Notes: a model not told the origin generated them from the letters alone. Shown: positions 1 to 17,506, counted from the first letter of the stretch. The stretch: DNA of 64,000 bases from Ridgeia piscesae (GCA_025642075.2 JAODUO010000040.1:910001-974000), one strand, 5' to 3'. Numbers and translations: made by a program.

Positions 1-568
1 TGCTCAGATGACATATAATGTGACATCACTTGTTGCTCAGATGACGTATAATGTGACATCTCTTATTGCTCAGATGACGTGTAATGTGACATCTCTTGTT
101 GCTCAGATGGCGTATAATGTGACGTCTCTTGTTGCTCAGATGACGTATAATGTGACATCTCTTGTTGCTTCGATGACGTGTAATGTGACATCTCTTATTG
201 CTCAGATGACGTGTAATGTGACATCTCTTGTTGCTCGGATGACGTATAATGTGACATCTCTTGTTGCTCAGATGACGTATAATGTGACATCTCTTGTTGC
301 TTCGATGACGTGTAATGTGACATCTCTTATTGCTCAGATGACGTGTAATGTGACATCTCTTGTTGCTTAGATGACGTGTAATGTGACATCTCTTATTGCT
401 CAGATGACGTGTAATGTGACATCTCTTGTTGCTCAGATGACGTATAATGTGACGTCTCTTGTTGCTCAGATGACATATAATGTGACATCACTTGTTGCTC
501 AGATGACGTATGATGTGACATCTTCTGTTGCTCAGATGACGTGTAATGTGACATCTTCTGTTGCTCAG
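1..568 (+). repeat. 33-bp minisatellite carrying a splice acceptor, upstream of the GST terminal exon
   Basis: About 17 tandem 33-bp units fill the left edge and continue off the window. Each unit holds a pyrimidine-rich stretch ending in TTGTTGCTCAG followed by ATGACGTG, which is also the exact acceptor and exon start used by the GST exon at 569. The unit length is a multiple of three, so the array looks like coding sequence, but an in-frame TAG at 368-370 breaks it and nothing like it occurs in GSTs. I read it as intronic DNA expanded from the exon junction. The six units after the TAG could be spliced in without changing frame. Confidence 0.85.
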
Positions 569-736
569 ATGACGTGGGCCGATCTCTCCGTGATGAACTC
601 GTGGCACTGGATCCCCGGCTTTGGCGTCTACCCGCCGATGGAGAAGTACCCGAAGCTGAAGGCCCATAAGGAACGGATCGAGGCTCTACCGCGGATATCA
701 GACTGGCTGGAGAAGCGGCCGGTGACTCCCGTGTAA
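569..736 (+). CDS. Glutathione S-transferase (sigma-class-like), last coding exon, partial gene
   Basis: The exon begins after an AG at 567-568 and encodes 55 residues plus TAA. It contains a TWADL motif near the start and ends KYPKLKAHKERIEALP..ISDWLEKRPVTPV. This is the classic end of the alpha-helical GST C-terminal domain (helices 6-8), where the Asp of T-W-A-D caps a helix and the K-RP-T tail closes the fold. The family conjugates glutathione to electrophiles in the cytosol; some sigma members act as prostaglandin D synthases. The earlier exons with the catalytic Tyr lie left of the window. The segment around residues 10-22 (SWHWIPGFGVYPP) is less typical, so subclass is uncertain. An invertebrate sigma GST or S-crystallin relative is most likely. 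Confidence 0.8.
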   Translation: MTWADLSVMNSWHWIPGFGVYPPMEKYPKLKAHKERIEALPRISDWLEKRPVTPV

Positions 737-1885
737 GACGCCCTCCTTGCTGCGTTATGTACAGCCAGCGTCAGTGGCACTGTGTACCTGTGTCACGGTG
801 TCACTGTTCGCTTGGGGTATGGTCCTTCCTCTTAGGGTACGACGTCTGTCTGTCAACATGTCGGTGGGTGTGTGAGTCGGACTTCACGTGGCGTTGATGG
901 ACACGCAATGGCCACAGCAGCGACGACGCGTCGTTATCCTCTTCCGTCGTTCCGATATCTACCTCGTGAACCGGAAGCATTGGGCGTATCATCTAACTTC
1001 CGGCTTCCATATTAACTAAGCATGCGTCTGTGGATTCCCGTAACACGTTGTGATCGTGGATGAGATTTGTTGGCATGATTTGCCCGTAACACAAGTAACG
1101 TTTTTGAAGTACAATGTATACGTTACGTGGCCAGAGAGACTCATGCACAATTATTCCGGATCCAAATATGTTCATATTTTACTTCTCCAGAAGAATAATG
1201 GTTCACAAATGTAGGTATTGTGCACATTACACAGTACAGGTAAGTTAATAGGCGCTTTGGTACGGAGTAGAGACAGGATACTTGTCGACATTGTGTACGT
1301 GCTACAAGACACACGAAAATGGGCATTATCTAGCTGTCGTAAGACAAACAGAGAGGTCAGTCACGTGGCAAGAGAAGGCTACAATGAAACTCGTTATCTG
1401 TGCTTCTGTGGTGGTACTTCGAAGATTGAACGTAGGACGATTCCTGCAAGTGTATATATAATTTGGTTTGGTGTTATATACGTGTTGACGAGATGTAACA
1501 AATGTTGCGATTTCGCACTGTAGAAAATGATGTGTTTCCGAGGAAACGATTATCGGTAAATTTGTAATCTAGGTGTCGATTGTGTGATCTGAGTCAGAGA
1601 TGACTCCCACATTGTAACTGTGTAGAGATGCTGTAATATGCAAAGGTAGTTTAGAATGAATCACAACTTACACAAGTGTAAACAGTCTTGAACAAAAATC
1701 ACGATATACAGCTGTATGACTGTAAGGTATAACTGAAACTATTTCGTGGTATTGACATTAAACATATTTTGTTTGAGTGTTTACTAGTTTTTTATAGTTT
1801 ACTATTTTTAATGTCGCATGTTTTGCCGTGTAGTAAGTATTCGTTTGTGTGCAGAACTAATGTTTGTGTGTGCGTGCGTGCATGC

Positions 1886-1887
<2 letters not shown>
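737..1887. other. No gene recognised downstream of the GST exon
   Basis: AT-rich sequence with only short open frames. It may include the GST 3' UTR: an ATTAAA lies near 1757 and an AATAAA near 2353, but neither can be assigned with confidence. Confidence 0.4.
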
Positions 1888-1957
<70 letters not shown>

Positions 1958-1961
1958 TGGT

Positions 1962-1997
<36 letters not shown>

Positions 1998-1999
1998 GT

Positions 2000-2038
<39 letters not shown>

Positions 2039-2098
2039 CGTGAGCGTGTGCGTGTGTGTGCGTGCGTGCGAGCGTGCGCGCGTGTGTGTGTGTGTGCG
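1888..2098. repeat. (GT)n microsatellite, interrupted
   Basis: Roughly 200 bases of GT dinucleotides with TGGTGG, TTTTGTGG and GCGTGCG interruptions. The long Val/Cys or Thr/His open frames across it are repeat artefacts. Confidence 0.95.
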
Positions 2099-3534
2099 GG
2101 CAGCCATGTGTACTAAAGCGCGTTCACATGAGTATGTGTCCCGTTTTGTGTACGTCCTTTTGTTATATTAGATGACTATCAAGCGCGGATTAACCCACAA
2201 ACATTATAGATATGTTCCTAGAGCCCACGAAGGCGAGGGACCAACGAAAATATCCGAGGATATTTGTTTGTGGACTGAATGTTCCCGAATCCCAGAGAAC
2301 AAGAAATTAGTTGCCACTTTTGTCGAATCCGGACCTACTTCGATTTCGTCGTAATAAAGTTCTATATTTTTGCGTACATTTTATAGTCAGTGAGTGAGTT
2401 CCGTCATTAAATGTCATCCCAGGCATATTTGTATTATGAAAATAATGGGTTTTAACATACTTTTAAGGCCAAAGAGCGATTATGTTTGCGACAACATACG
2501 TTGCTATAGCGTTCACGGCGGTATCGCACGGCCACAGCTGCGCAGACGGTCGCAACGTTGGGTCGATTTTTGGTCTTCAAATGTGTGTTAAAACGCAATA
2601 TTTTCGTCATATAAATATGCCTGGGTGACGTTGAATCTGTCGCATAAAAACCTTGGAGAAACCATAGTTAAGCGGCGAAAACCCAAGGTGGGTCCGGATT
2701 TGACAAAAATGCCCATGCATCATTCGGCATGCTCTGAGCAATCCTGATGTAGGTCCTGTATGCATTAATGTCTAACGTACATTTGAGAGGTGTTATTGCA
2801 TGCATAACTTACTATTAGGCGTGGCCTGAGTGGAGGACGTATTCGTGTGCATTGTGTTCATATGCAATAAATATGTGTAAATAGAAATAATGAAATGCTA
2901 ATTTGAATATCTTGGGGTGGGTCTATCCAGCACCCACTACAATGCTGGGTGCCCAGAGCCCACAAATGTCCTTCGTGAGTGAGCGTGTGCGTGCGTACGT
3001 GCATACGCACGTACGATACTCTAGTCATGATTAGTACTTCCGCCCAAATATGTACAAGTTCCCTGGTGTTCATTTGTGTGTCACCTCATGTTGTTGTCCA
3101 TGAATTCTTGGAGATGCCTCGATCAGCTTCAACTGAGCTGACGACTATTGACCCAAGGGTGCGAGCAGGTCACGTCGGTGCGTCTTTAGTCATCGACGAG
3201 CTTATAATTACTTAATCAGTTTCACTAATGAGACTACTTATTTTCGCCGCTACGCCAGTTCTTGAAAGAAAATCCTTGGCTGTGGTTCTTCAGGTGCAGT
3301 TACAATGAGATGCGTGTATTTCGGTCGTGTGGCGGAGGGATGGAGGATGGTTGGTTGGCATGAATGCTCCAGGTCGGTTCAACTGGTGTAGTGTTCAGCC
3401 ACGCGTGAAGTAGAACTGTTGGTGTCACGTGATGCTTGTGTTCAGCCACACGTGTCGTAGCATCCGTGTCGTGACTGTTGGCGTTGCGGTATATAGTGGT
3501 CACTACAACTGATGTGTTTTCATTGTCTTAAGGC
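2099..3534. other. No gene recognised
   Basis: Open frames are short and show no family resemblance. A dispersed-repeat feel is given by a short inverted match between about 2324-2346 and 2688-2704 around TCCGGA, too weak to name. Confidence 0.35.
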
Positions 3535-4275
3535 TCAGACTATTTCCCGAGCTGCTCGATAAGTAAGAAGCCATGGAGTCCTTATTTCTCGGGCAGTTCG
3601 AGAAATAACGCGAAGTCAGACAGTTATGTGTCGAGCAGCTCCAGAAATAGCGGCAACTCGGGTCGTTATTTGTCGAGCAGATCTTGGTGTGCATGCATGG
3701 GCTCTTACAAATGTTTTCAAGCCATGTACGCGCACATACTAATTGTTTGTAGTAAATGCGACGTCTTTGGGTCGTTTACTGTTTGTATTTGTCAGTTCTT
3801 AAGAGAAGCAGCAAGTTTTCTTATTTATCGAGCTGCTCGAGAAATAACGCCGACTCGTCTCGTTATTTGTCGAGCAGATACGGGTGTGCATGCATGGGCT
3901 CTTAGAAATATGTTCGTGCCATATACGTGCACATACTAATTGTTTGTAGTAAAAGCGATGCCGGTGGGTCGTTTCCTGCTTGTAGTTATCCGTTTTGATG
4001 AGAAACAACGAGTTTTTTTCCATCGAGTTACTCGAGAAATAAAGCCGGATCGTCTCGTTATTTGTCGAACAGATCTTGGCGTGAATGCATGGTCTTCTAC
4101 AAATGTTTTCATGCCGTTTACGTGCACATACTAGTTGTTTGTAGTAAATGCGACGCCGTTGAGTCGTTTACTATTTGTACTTATCAGTTCTTAAAGAGAA
4201 GCAACGAGTTTTCTTATTTATCGAGCTGCTCGAGAAATAACGCCGACTCGTCTCGTTATTTGTCGAGCAGATATG
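3535..4275. repeat. ~197-bp satellite with internal hairpins, about four units
   Basis: Units recur with a period of about 197 bp, marked by TCGAGCAGAT at about 3672, 3869, 4066 (variant) and 4261. Each unit carries an inverted repeat whose arms are CTGCTCGAGAAATAACG and CGTTATTTGTCGAGCAG (one mismatch), separated by about 11 bases, so a 17-bp stem can form. Between hairpins lies a stretch with GCATGCATGG and ACGTGCACATACTA. Many short frames here are not genes. Confidence 0.8.
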
Positions 4276-4322
4276 GGCGTAGTCTCGCTTAACCGACTGT
4301 CGGTCGGCTGCGGAACTACGCC
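4275..4322. repeat. Short inverted repeat at the end of the satellite
   Basis: GGGCGTAGT and ACTACGCCC form 9-bp arms around a GC-rich loop with its own CGAC..GTCG pairing. It may be the terminus of the element that spawned the satellite. Confidence 0.4.
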
Positions 4323-4362
4323 CAGAAGACAGTCTTGTGATTCTGCCGCCTTTTGAATATTT

Positions 4363-4735
4363 ATCCGCGTGATCTATACAATGCTGCCACCTCTCGGAAA
4401 CTGGTTAATTCTGCCGTAATTTTTTATAAACAACTGCAAATTTGTATTTCTATTTATTTGTTTTAATATAAGTTTAATTTTGAATAGTTTTTATAATACA
4501 GCATAATTTGAGAAAAAAAAGTATCCTTATTTAATTTGTATGTTATCCGTGTGGGGCTAAACAATGCTGCCACCTCACGGATACTGGTTAATCCTGCCGT
4601 AATTCTTATTTTATAAACAACTATAAATTTGAATTCTTACTTATTGTTGTGTTAATATAAGTTCAATGTTGAATACTTTGCATAGGATATCATTATCTTG
4701 TAAAAGTATATCGTTATTTGAATTTTTATTTCATA
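4363..4735. repeat. ~185-bp tandem duplication
   Basis: Two diverged copies share ACAATGCTGCCACCTC, ACTGGTTAAT, CTGCCGTAATT and TTTTATAAACAACT in the same order, at about 4363 and 4545. A third short fragment (GTGCTGCCACCTCACGGA) appears near 4840. Confidence 0.65.
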
Positions 4736-4877
4736 GTTGGCCTGAGAGCCAATCAGCGTCTCTACCCTAATCTGGGGTAAGGCCGCCCTCGCGGTTAACA
4801 GCATTAGTTTCCACAGGCAGAGTTGAGGGGCTTACAAGTGCTGCCACCTCACGGAGCCTGGGTAACTGAGGCTAATA

Positions 4878-5000
4878 TGGGCGTGCATGCATGGGCTCTT
4901 AGAAATATGTTCGTGCCATGTACGTGCACATACAAATTATTTGTAGTAAATGCGATGCTGTTGGGTCGTTTCCTGCTTGTATTTATCAGTTCTTTAAGGA
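4878..5000. repeat. Solo partial copy of the ~197-bp satellite
   Basis: Contains the GCATGCATGGGCTCTTAGA, TACGTGCACATAC and TTTGTAGTAAATGCGA blocks of the satellite ending at 4275, without the hairpin arms. It directly abuts a retrotransposon fragment. Confidence 0.65.
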
Positions 5001-5285
5001 GTTAGATTGGCTTCCAGTTGTATATCGAATTACATTTTAATTGGCTACTCTTACATACCGTACTTTTTCTATTTAGTTACTTGGTTAATCTGATATATTT
5101 CGCTGATATCTCTAGGACCTTTAGATCATCCGTTTCCAAACAACTTATTGTTCCTAAAACTAAGCTGACTATTGGCTAACGTGATTTCGCTCTGGCTGCG
5201 CCAACAATTTGGAATCAACTAATGTGCTGTGTGACAGACCATTGTCAATCGTCATTCATTCGTTGTTTTCAACCCCACGATGTCA
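4999..5285 (+). pseudogene. Non-LTR retrotransposon reverse transcriptase, C-terminal fragment (decayed)
   Basis: Translation gives ELDWLPVVYRITF, then after stops and shifts LATLTYRT, RTFRSSVSKQLIVPKTK and DFALAAPTIWNQL. This is the well-known C-terminal tail of CR1/L2/jockey-type LINE ORF2 proteins (pattern LHWLPV..RI.FK...LTYK, then ..AAP..WN.LP). Several stop codons show it is dead. Confidence 0.7.
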
Positions 5286-5443
5286 TAGAAAAACACCAGC
5301 TCAGGTTTTAATGCAATGTTCCGGGGACGGGTAAGAGAACCATCAGGTTGAATGAACAATCTCTGTAATAGATGTGATAAATTCAACAAAATGATATGCC
5401 GAGAACACAATAATGGACACGATCACTTTGTATATGGTCAGCC

Positions 5444-5613
<170 letters not shown>

Positions 5614-5835
5614 CTACAGTCAATAGACGGATGTAGGGTGGATTGAAGGTAATTGCCCCCCTAGACCTTTGCAATTGCAATGTAGCCTCGCGATGACTAT
5701 ATTAGAATAACGTATTCTACACATGTTTTGAAGCTGAAGTGCCGTCACCGCATAGACGTTCTGTTCTAGATACTGTGGAGTTGTAGATGTCGCTGCGAAC
5801 AGGTATCAAATGCACAATCCATCCTCCCCGTCTTC

Positions 5836-6005
5836 TTCCGACATTAGCAGGCGAACGTTATTACATTATCAGGCAAGAGCAATTTATTACATTATCAGGC
5901 GAAAATTATTACATTATTAGGCAGAAAGTTTATTACATTATTAGGGTTTTTATTACATTATCAGGCAGTTATTACATTAACAGGCGACTATTACATTATC
6001 GGTTG
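5836..6005. repeat. Short degenerate repeat cluster built on TTACATTATCAGG
   Basis: Seven or so irregular copies of TATTACATTATCAGG lie at 15-30 base spacing. The same cluster, with the same closing block ACTATTACATTATCGGTT, occurs at 26905-26995, so this is a dispersed element. Confidence 0.55.
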
Positions 6006-6059
6006 TAACAGTCGTACTCAAGCATTCTTTGAACCAACAGCAGCTGTATACATGTACAG

Positions 6060-6215
6060 TACAAGCATAAGAAAGCTATTCTGTTGAAAAGACAAAAACA
6101 ATCGGCAGACAGTTTTCAATTACTATAATGGGTATACAAATATGGAACAATTTGGTGAAGAAAAAAAATGGTAAAAAAGTTTCCGAGTTTAACACAATTT
6201 AAAAACACTTTAAGT
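6060..6215 (+). pseudogene. Possible second LINE ORF2 C-terminal scrap
   Basis: A short frame reads GIQIWNNLVKKKNGKKVSEF, resembling the G..IWN.L...K....F.K...K tail of non-LTR reverse transcriptases. Too short for a firm call. Confidence 0.35.
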
Positions 6216-6429
6216 TGTCATTGTTTTGACATAAATATATGTTAATTTGACATAAATATATGTTAATAAATTAGAAACGAACTTAATTCTTTTAAACCAC
6301 AACAAACGCGCGACATTTAACAAGGCTCTGGATACATGCCAGCGATATGTTATATTAGAGTATAGCAACACGTCTGGACGCAGTGTTCGAGCGATGATGT
6401 CGTCAAGAGTGTCCCAGGTGATGTCCCGG

Positions 6430-12301
<5,872 letters not shown>

Positions 12302-12732
12302 GTCTGAGACCGCTCTCTGCAGAACATCCGTCTGCGACAGTAGCAGGAATTGTTTACGAGGCGCTAGCAAGATGAATATAGGAGTTAAAGGTTTTCTGTT
12401 TGCACTGGCGGACTGTAAACGGTCGAAGCTGAATACTACGCAGCGTAGTACGTAGTTTCACAATAGTTCGCTTCAGGATTAGTCGATAGTAATTGAGAAC
12501 TGTTTGTCAGTTTAGATGAAGCATTTATCGCATATTTCACAGACACTGCCAGCGCCATTAGTTCACCGGCGATCAATGCAATTGCTTCCAATACCTACTG
12601 CGTGCCTGCTTCAGCACTCTCAAGTAATTATATCTAAGAGGAAAAGTAGCCTTCTGAATATTTCGCAAATGCAGGATACGACATGACATACGAGCAGCCG
12701 CTGCCACTGCTAGTTGCTGGTGGCGATCAGTG

Positions 12733-14024
12733 ATATAAGAACAAGAACAAGAACAAGAACATGATGTTTATTTATGACCCCAAAATAAATACATGAATTC
12801 ACTAATCATAAAGTGAAACATAAACAAAACGTCATACATAAATAATTTAAAACAGTGAAATGGGGGTCAGTGACTCCTGTTAAGACTGAAAAGTCGCTAT
12901 CACAGGAGCCACTAGTTGTAATTATACATTTAGTTAACCTCTCAATATAGTAATTTTTACTTCAATAGTAATTTTTTCATCAATACGATTTGTTTTCTCT
13001 TAAGTAACAATAAAAAAGTACATATAACAATTCATTGCATCTATCCATATATGTGCATATTAAAATTCTAATGACTTTGTGTATTAAACTGACATATGTA
13101 ACAATCAGATATTGTACATACATTTTGATATTTTTGTAAGAGATACATTTTTAAGTAATACGCAAACCCACGTAAACTGTGAGTAACAATTTTTTCCCAA
13201 ACTAATTCTGGAGTATCATTTATAATATGAGGCAAATTTTATTTAAGGTACTTTTTGGCAAATTCATGTCTTGTCATAGATGTGTGTATATTTGTAGCTT
13301 TGCCGGTATCATGACTGTGTATATTGTAACTGGGGAAATATTCCAATTTAATAAGTAAACTGGTACATTATCATGCCTATATTTATAGAAAAATTTAAGT
13401 TCTTGCAGTTTTAATTGATCATCTATTTTCAATATTTGAAGTGATTTAAAAAGTTGTTCAGTGTACGAATTATACCTGTTTAATGTTATTATTCGAACTG
13501 CCTTTTTTGAATTCTCAATATTCGACTACCTTTGTATCCCCAAACCGTGATACAATAATTAATATGTGATAGGATTAGAGAATTGTATAGAAGTGTTTTT
13601 ATATCTAGCGGCAGTACATGCTTTAGTTTGTTTTGGAACATTTATTTGCGATTTTATTTACGTCTTTTTTTCATGTAAGATTGGCGTCCAGATTTAATCC
13701 TAGAAAATTAAATTCATCCTCTTGTTCGATATTTATGTTATCGATTTTAAGAGTATGAGTTTGCGTCTCTTTTCTATGTACATGAAAAATAATATATTTA
13801 GATTTTTCTTTGTTTAAAGACAATTTATTTATATTTAGCCATTCTATAACTTTTCCGAATTCATAAAACTTGGCATTTACAGACTGAATATTTGTACTTA
13901 AAATACTAAAAGAGTTTTTGTTTTCCTTAGCTAACTTACTAAACTGGTCGAAATCATAGTATGACGAACGACGAATTATTTGTTGTTCGTTTATGTCAGT
14001 TTCATTTTCAATTATGTAATACAT
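12733..14024 (-). mobile_element. Decayed, internally deleted non-LTR retrotransposon (CR1/L2-like)
   Basis: On the minus strand an N-terminal endonuclease-like segment (YYDFDQFSKLAKENKNSFSI, then LSTNIQSVNAKF) runs straight into a late reverse transcriptase segment (VIEWLNINKLSLNKEKSKYI), so the middle of ORF2 has been deleted. Downstream frames give KKAVRIITLNRYNSYTEQLF and LKLQELKFFYKYRHD, the usual ORF2 C-terminal region. The element ends at a short (TTCTTG)n tail at 12736-12763, typical of CR1/L2 3' ends. Stops and frameshifts show it is inactive. Confidence 0.75.
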
Positions 14025-14818
14025 TTGTTAAGCAGTTGTTTAGAATACCTCCTGAATAGGAGAGGAAAGCTTCATCCGAAGTAATTATCGATGAATTGAA
14101 ATGATTTCATTATACTGTAATTAAGAACGAGTCTTTGTATGAAGATACTGTGATAGATATACGAAATACAATTAATTGAGTTGTACATTTCTAAGCACAC
14201 TACAGTTCTTACTAAAGTGTTAATATCTGTGAAAGCTTGTAATTGAGTAGAGATAACCATCGCATTGATTTCAATAACAAAACATAACGAAAAAGAAAGG
14301 GAAAGCTAATTAGGCTCCGAGTTAATGACATCACGAGATGTTCATAGGGAGGAAGTAGTTAAATTGAAATATATGTTTAGACGATCTAAAAAATAAACCT
14401 GCACATAACGATAGCGCAGTCAACAAAAATGGTGTCTGTGCATAGTGACACAACCAAAAAACTTGTACATCTACACATAGTGGTAGCACTGTAAACTGTT
14501 TCCACATAAAGTAGTCAAAAAATTCTGTCTGCACTTAATTATTGCAGCGAAAACAACCATAAATTTGAATATCTACATCATAAAAAATAACTATGATGGT
14601 GACAGCACTGTCAACAAAAATTAATCAGCTTTACAAATTAGCACAACAAACAGAACCATACCTAAACAATTGTTGCGAATACCGGAACATATTGATTGCT
14701 CAGTTTACAAAACTGTTTCTGCAGATAATGCTAGCACACTTTCGTGGATCAAAATGTAAAATAAGAATGATTGATATCACCAAATTCAGGTTGTAGGTTA
14801 TAAATCACCATCACCAGT

Positions 14819-15530
14819 TCAATACCCAGTTAAGTCAACGTCAGACCGGATTTCTTTCACAACGCCGACTATAGTCTTTACTACAACTTTGCCATTGAAA
14901 GTCCAACAGTCGTTGATTTTTCTTGACTTCTTCAGTTGTCTCGTCTTCTTGGCCAACGCTGCCCGCCGACGTGTCAGGTCTTCGTTGACGTACACCGTCG
15001 GTCCATCGTCGCTTTCGCGCAAGCGGCGTCTCGCACGGATGACCACGTCGCGCACGTGGGCCGTGGCAAATTTAACAATCACTGGCCGTGGTCGTGTTTG
15101 TATGTCCGCACCTGGCACGCGCCGCCCGAGCCGATGACTCGTAACCACGTCGGCGCTCACAATGAGAGGTGTGACTCCCATTGTCTCGTTCACAATGGAG
15201 CATGCTGGTGGTGTTTTCTCCCGTCTCTGACTCGGGGATTCCGAAGAATCGTAGATTGGTTTGCCGTGAATACTGTTATAGATGATCAAGATCAGCCTCA
15301 CATGAGGACAGTCTTGCCTCTAGAGCATAAATATAGTTGTCTTTCTTTTCCAACCGTTCATTAAGCTGTGATATTTGTTCAGTTAATGTGTCCAGTTTAT
15401 CGGTGAGAGCTTTTGGGTTGAGCACATGGCGTAACTTCTGGAAAACTGCTTCGTTTGACAAAAGTTCTACAAACCTGACCAGCAGGGCGTCTTCTTTTGG
15501 TCCGAAGCGCTCTCTCCTCTCCGTTTAAGC
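14819..15530 (-). pseudogene. LINE ORF1-like protein (coiled coil plus RRM-like), frameshifted
   Basis: Two overlapping minus-strand frames make one protein. The upstream frame (15461-15276) has a heptad-rich stretch (LTEQISQLNERLEKKDNYI). The downstream frame (15301-14819) has SHRLGRRVPGAD, RPRPVIVKFATAHVRDVVI and VYVNEDLTRRRAAL, the RRM-like nucleic-acid chaperone pattern of invertebrate LINE ORF1 proteins. A frameshift near 15280-15300 separates them. It is on the same strand as, and 0.8 kb upstream of, the decayed ORF2 at 12733-14024, but higher GC suggests a different, younger element. Confidence 0.6.
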
Positions 15531-15897
15531 ATGATGAGGTCTAATTACTTTAAAAATTCGTCATAAAAATAGTAAATTTACTCCCTCGATCAAAAGATGT
15601 CACACCTCGGCAGCCATTTTGAAAAGTAATGGTAGTGGTGTTTCGTGTTCTAGTCCTAAAAAGATAATTACTACACAATTCCACACACCGAAATAAAGAA
15701 GGTTTTAACGTATTCACTTTGTTTGCAGGTCAATTGGCAGTATTCATTGTGGTAGCACTATGTGTGTACTGTCGTCAAGGAGCACCAGTATAATGACTAC
15801 TACGTCATCCTCGTGTGGAGCTAGGCTTGTACGACAGCGATCTATCGGGCCTTAGAGCAGACCTGTTTAGATCATCATAACTATGTAAAACACGTCG

Positions 15898-16178
15898 GTT
15901 TAGTTCGGTTCATTTCGCCTCGCCTCGCCTCGCCTCGCCTCGCCTCGCCTCGCCTCGCCTCGCCTCGCCTCGCCTCGCCTCGGTTCGGTTCGGTTCGGTA
16001 CGGTTCGGTTCGGTTCGGTTCGGTTCGGTTCGGTTCGGTTCGGTTCGGTTCGGTTCGGTTCGGTTCGCTTCGCTTCGCTTCGGTTCGGTTCGGTTCGCTT
16101 CGGTTCGCTTCTGTTCGCTTCTGTTCGCTTCTGTTCGCTTCTGTTCGCTTCTGTTCGCTTCGCTTCGCTTCGCTTCAC
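15898..16178. repeat. CpG-rich pentanucleotide array
   Basis: About 55 pentamers pass through successive blocks of GCCTC, GGTTC, GCTTC and TGTTC/GCTTC alternation; nearly every unit contains CpG. The Glu/Arg/Asn-rich open frames are artefacts. Confidence 0.95.
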
Positions 16179-16354
16179 ATGCCATGAAAATAGCGCTGTC
16201 CGTGAAAGTTGAATGTAGTATCTCTACCAATAGTCGAGTCGGAGTCGTGCACCCCCGGAAATATACTTTTAATTTATATCACTAGCTTGGAAAAAATACG
16301 TTGAAAACGGTTTGCTATGTTAACAAGTCAGCAAAATGTCCCACATATCATTTT

Positions 16355-16800
16355 TATGCAAATTAGAGCCGCTATTATTGAACAATCTAATTTTCACTAT
16401 ATCTCAACGCATATTGCAGATAACTGACAAAATAAGATGTATAGACCTATGTTATGAAGGTCAGCGACTATAATAAAACTATTATTGACATGATCACATG
16501 TGTCTATGACAGTGTAATATGCAAATTAGTGCCGCCATTATTGGGAAATGTATTTTTCACGTTTTCTCGGCCAATATTGCACATAACTGCACTCTCCAGA
16601 CCCATGTTTTCAGGGTCAATGATCATTAAAGGACCATTCTTGAATTAACTGCGCGTGTCCCTGGCATGCTATGCAAATTCTAACGTGCAAGCATTACCGA
16701 AAATGTGACCTTTTCGCTGTTACTAAGCCAATATTGCATGTAAGTTGACAAGGTTTTTGAGGGCATCTACTTACGAAATATCGTGTTTTTTACGACCAAA
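16355..16800. repeat. ~150-bp diverged tandem repeat, about three units
   Basis: Units share TATGCAAATT.., CAATATTGCA.ATAA.TG and a GACC.ATGTT..AGGGTCA block. Copies are well diverged. No gene seen. Confidence 0.5.
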
Positions 16801-17154
16801 GGTTAATATGGAGATCAATTCAAGGTATTTTGAATAAAGAAATTCCACTAAGTTCATTTGCCAACTCATTTAAAGGTAACCAGCAAGCCAGAATGATCTT
16901 TCTGAGCTTCCGCGCTTTAACCTCTCATGGGCTATAATATGATAATGATTAAATCATCACTGAAATCATCAAAGTCAAACTCGTCCATCCTCGTTTTCCT
17001 CCTCCTCCTCGTCCTCTTCTTTCTCGTCACGATCTCCAATGTCCAGAAGATCAACCAGTCAGTTTGGTAACACAGCACCGCAGGACCAACACTCCATCCC
17101 CAGTCCTTACCTACAAACTCCATGTAGGCCTAGTTTTATGAAAATACCCTCAAG

Positions 17155-17506
17155 ATGGTCGACATCACCAACGATCCAGACTGCCCAAGGGCGGGGAGAC
17201 ATCGCGAGCTGGAGAAGGCCGAGGTCAAGAAGTGTGAGGAGTCAGTTCAGCGCGTCCTCGTTGCTGTCAGGAACTTCACTAATCCTTTCACCGTCGCATA
17301 TAAGAACAGGCTCTACTCCCTGGCTTCTGGTGCTCCGTCCCCACGGAATTCGAGTTGGACGTGCTCCGAGCAGAAGCTTTGAGCTGACTTCATTGGACAC
17401 TTACATAGTAGAGAGCCAGGAAGCTTCTTCGACCTTATCAAGAAGAAACTCAAGACTGTGGAGAATTGCAACAAGAAGATCACCCTCACATCATCTCAGG
17501 AAAGGT
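17155..17506 (+). pseudogene. Fragment of an uncharacterised repeat-borne protein, frameshifted
   Basis: Frame 1 gives EVKKCEESVQRVLVAVRNFT and NRLYSLASGAP, then a frameshift near 17335 moves to PTEFELDVLRAEAL and, after another shift, SFFDLIKKKLKTVENCNKKI..LTSSQ, ending at AGGAAAG|GTAATC. I have the impression of a protein family found in many copies in invertebrate genomes, probably transposon-associated, but I cannot name it. Two frame breaks argue for a dead copy. Confidence 0.45.

Noticed and set aside
8..736. Long repetitive open frame (11-residue repeats) read as a novel repeat protein fused to GST
   Set aside because: An in-frame TAG at 368-370 interrupts it, every unit is a splice-acceptor copy, and GSTs have no such repeat. 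Frame openness follows from the 33-bp unit.
2172..2354. 60-codon frame ending near an AATAAA
   Set aside because: No family resemblance, no splice context, and sequence reads like a dispersed repeat.
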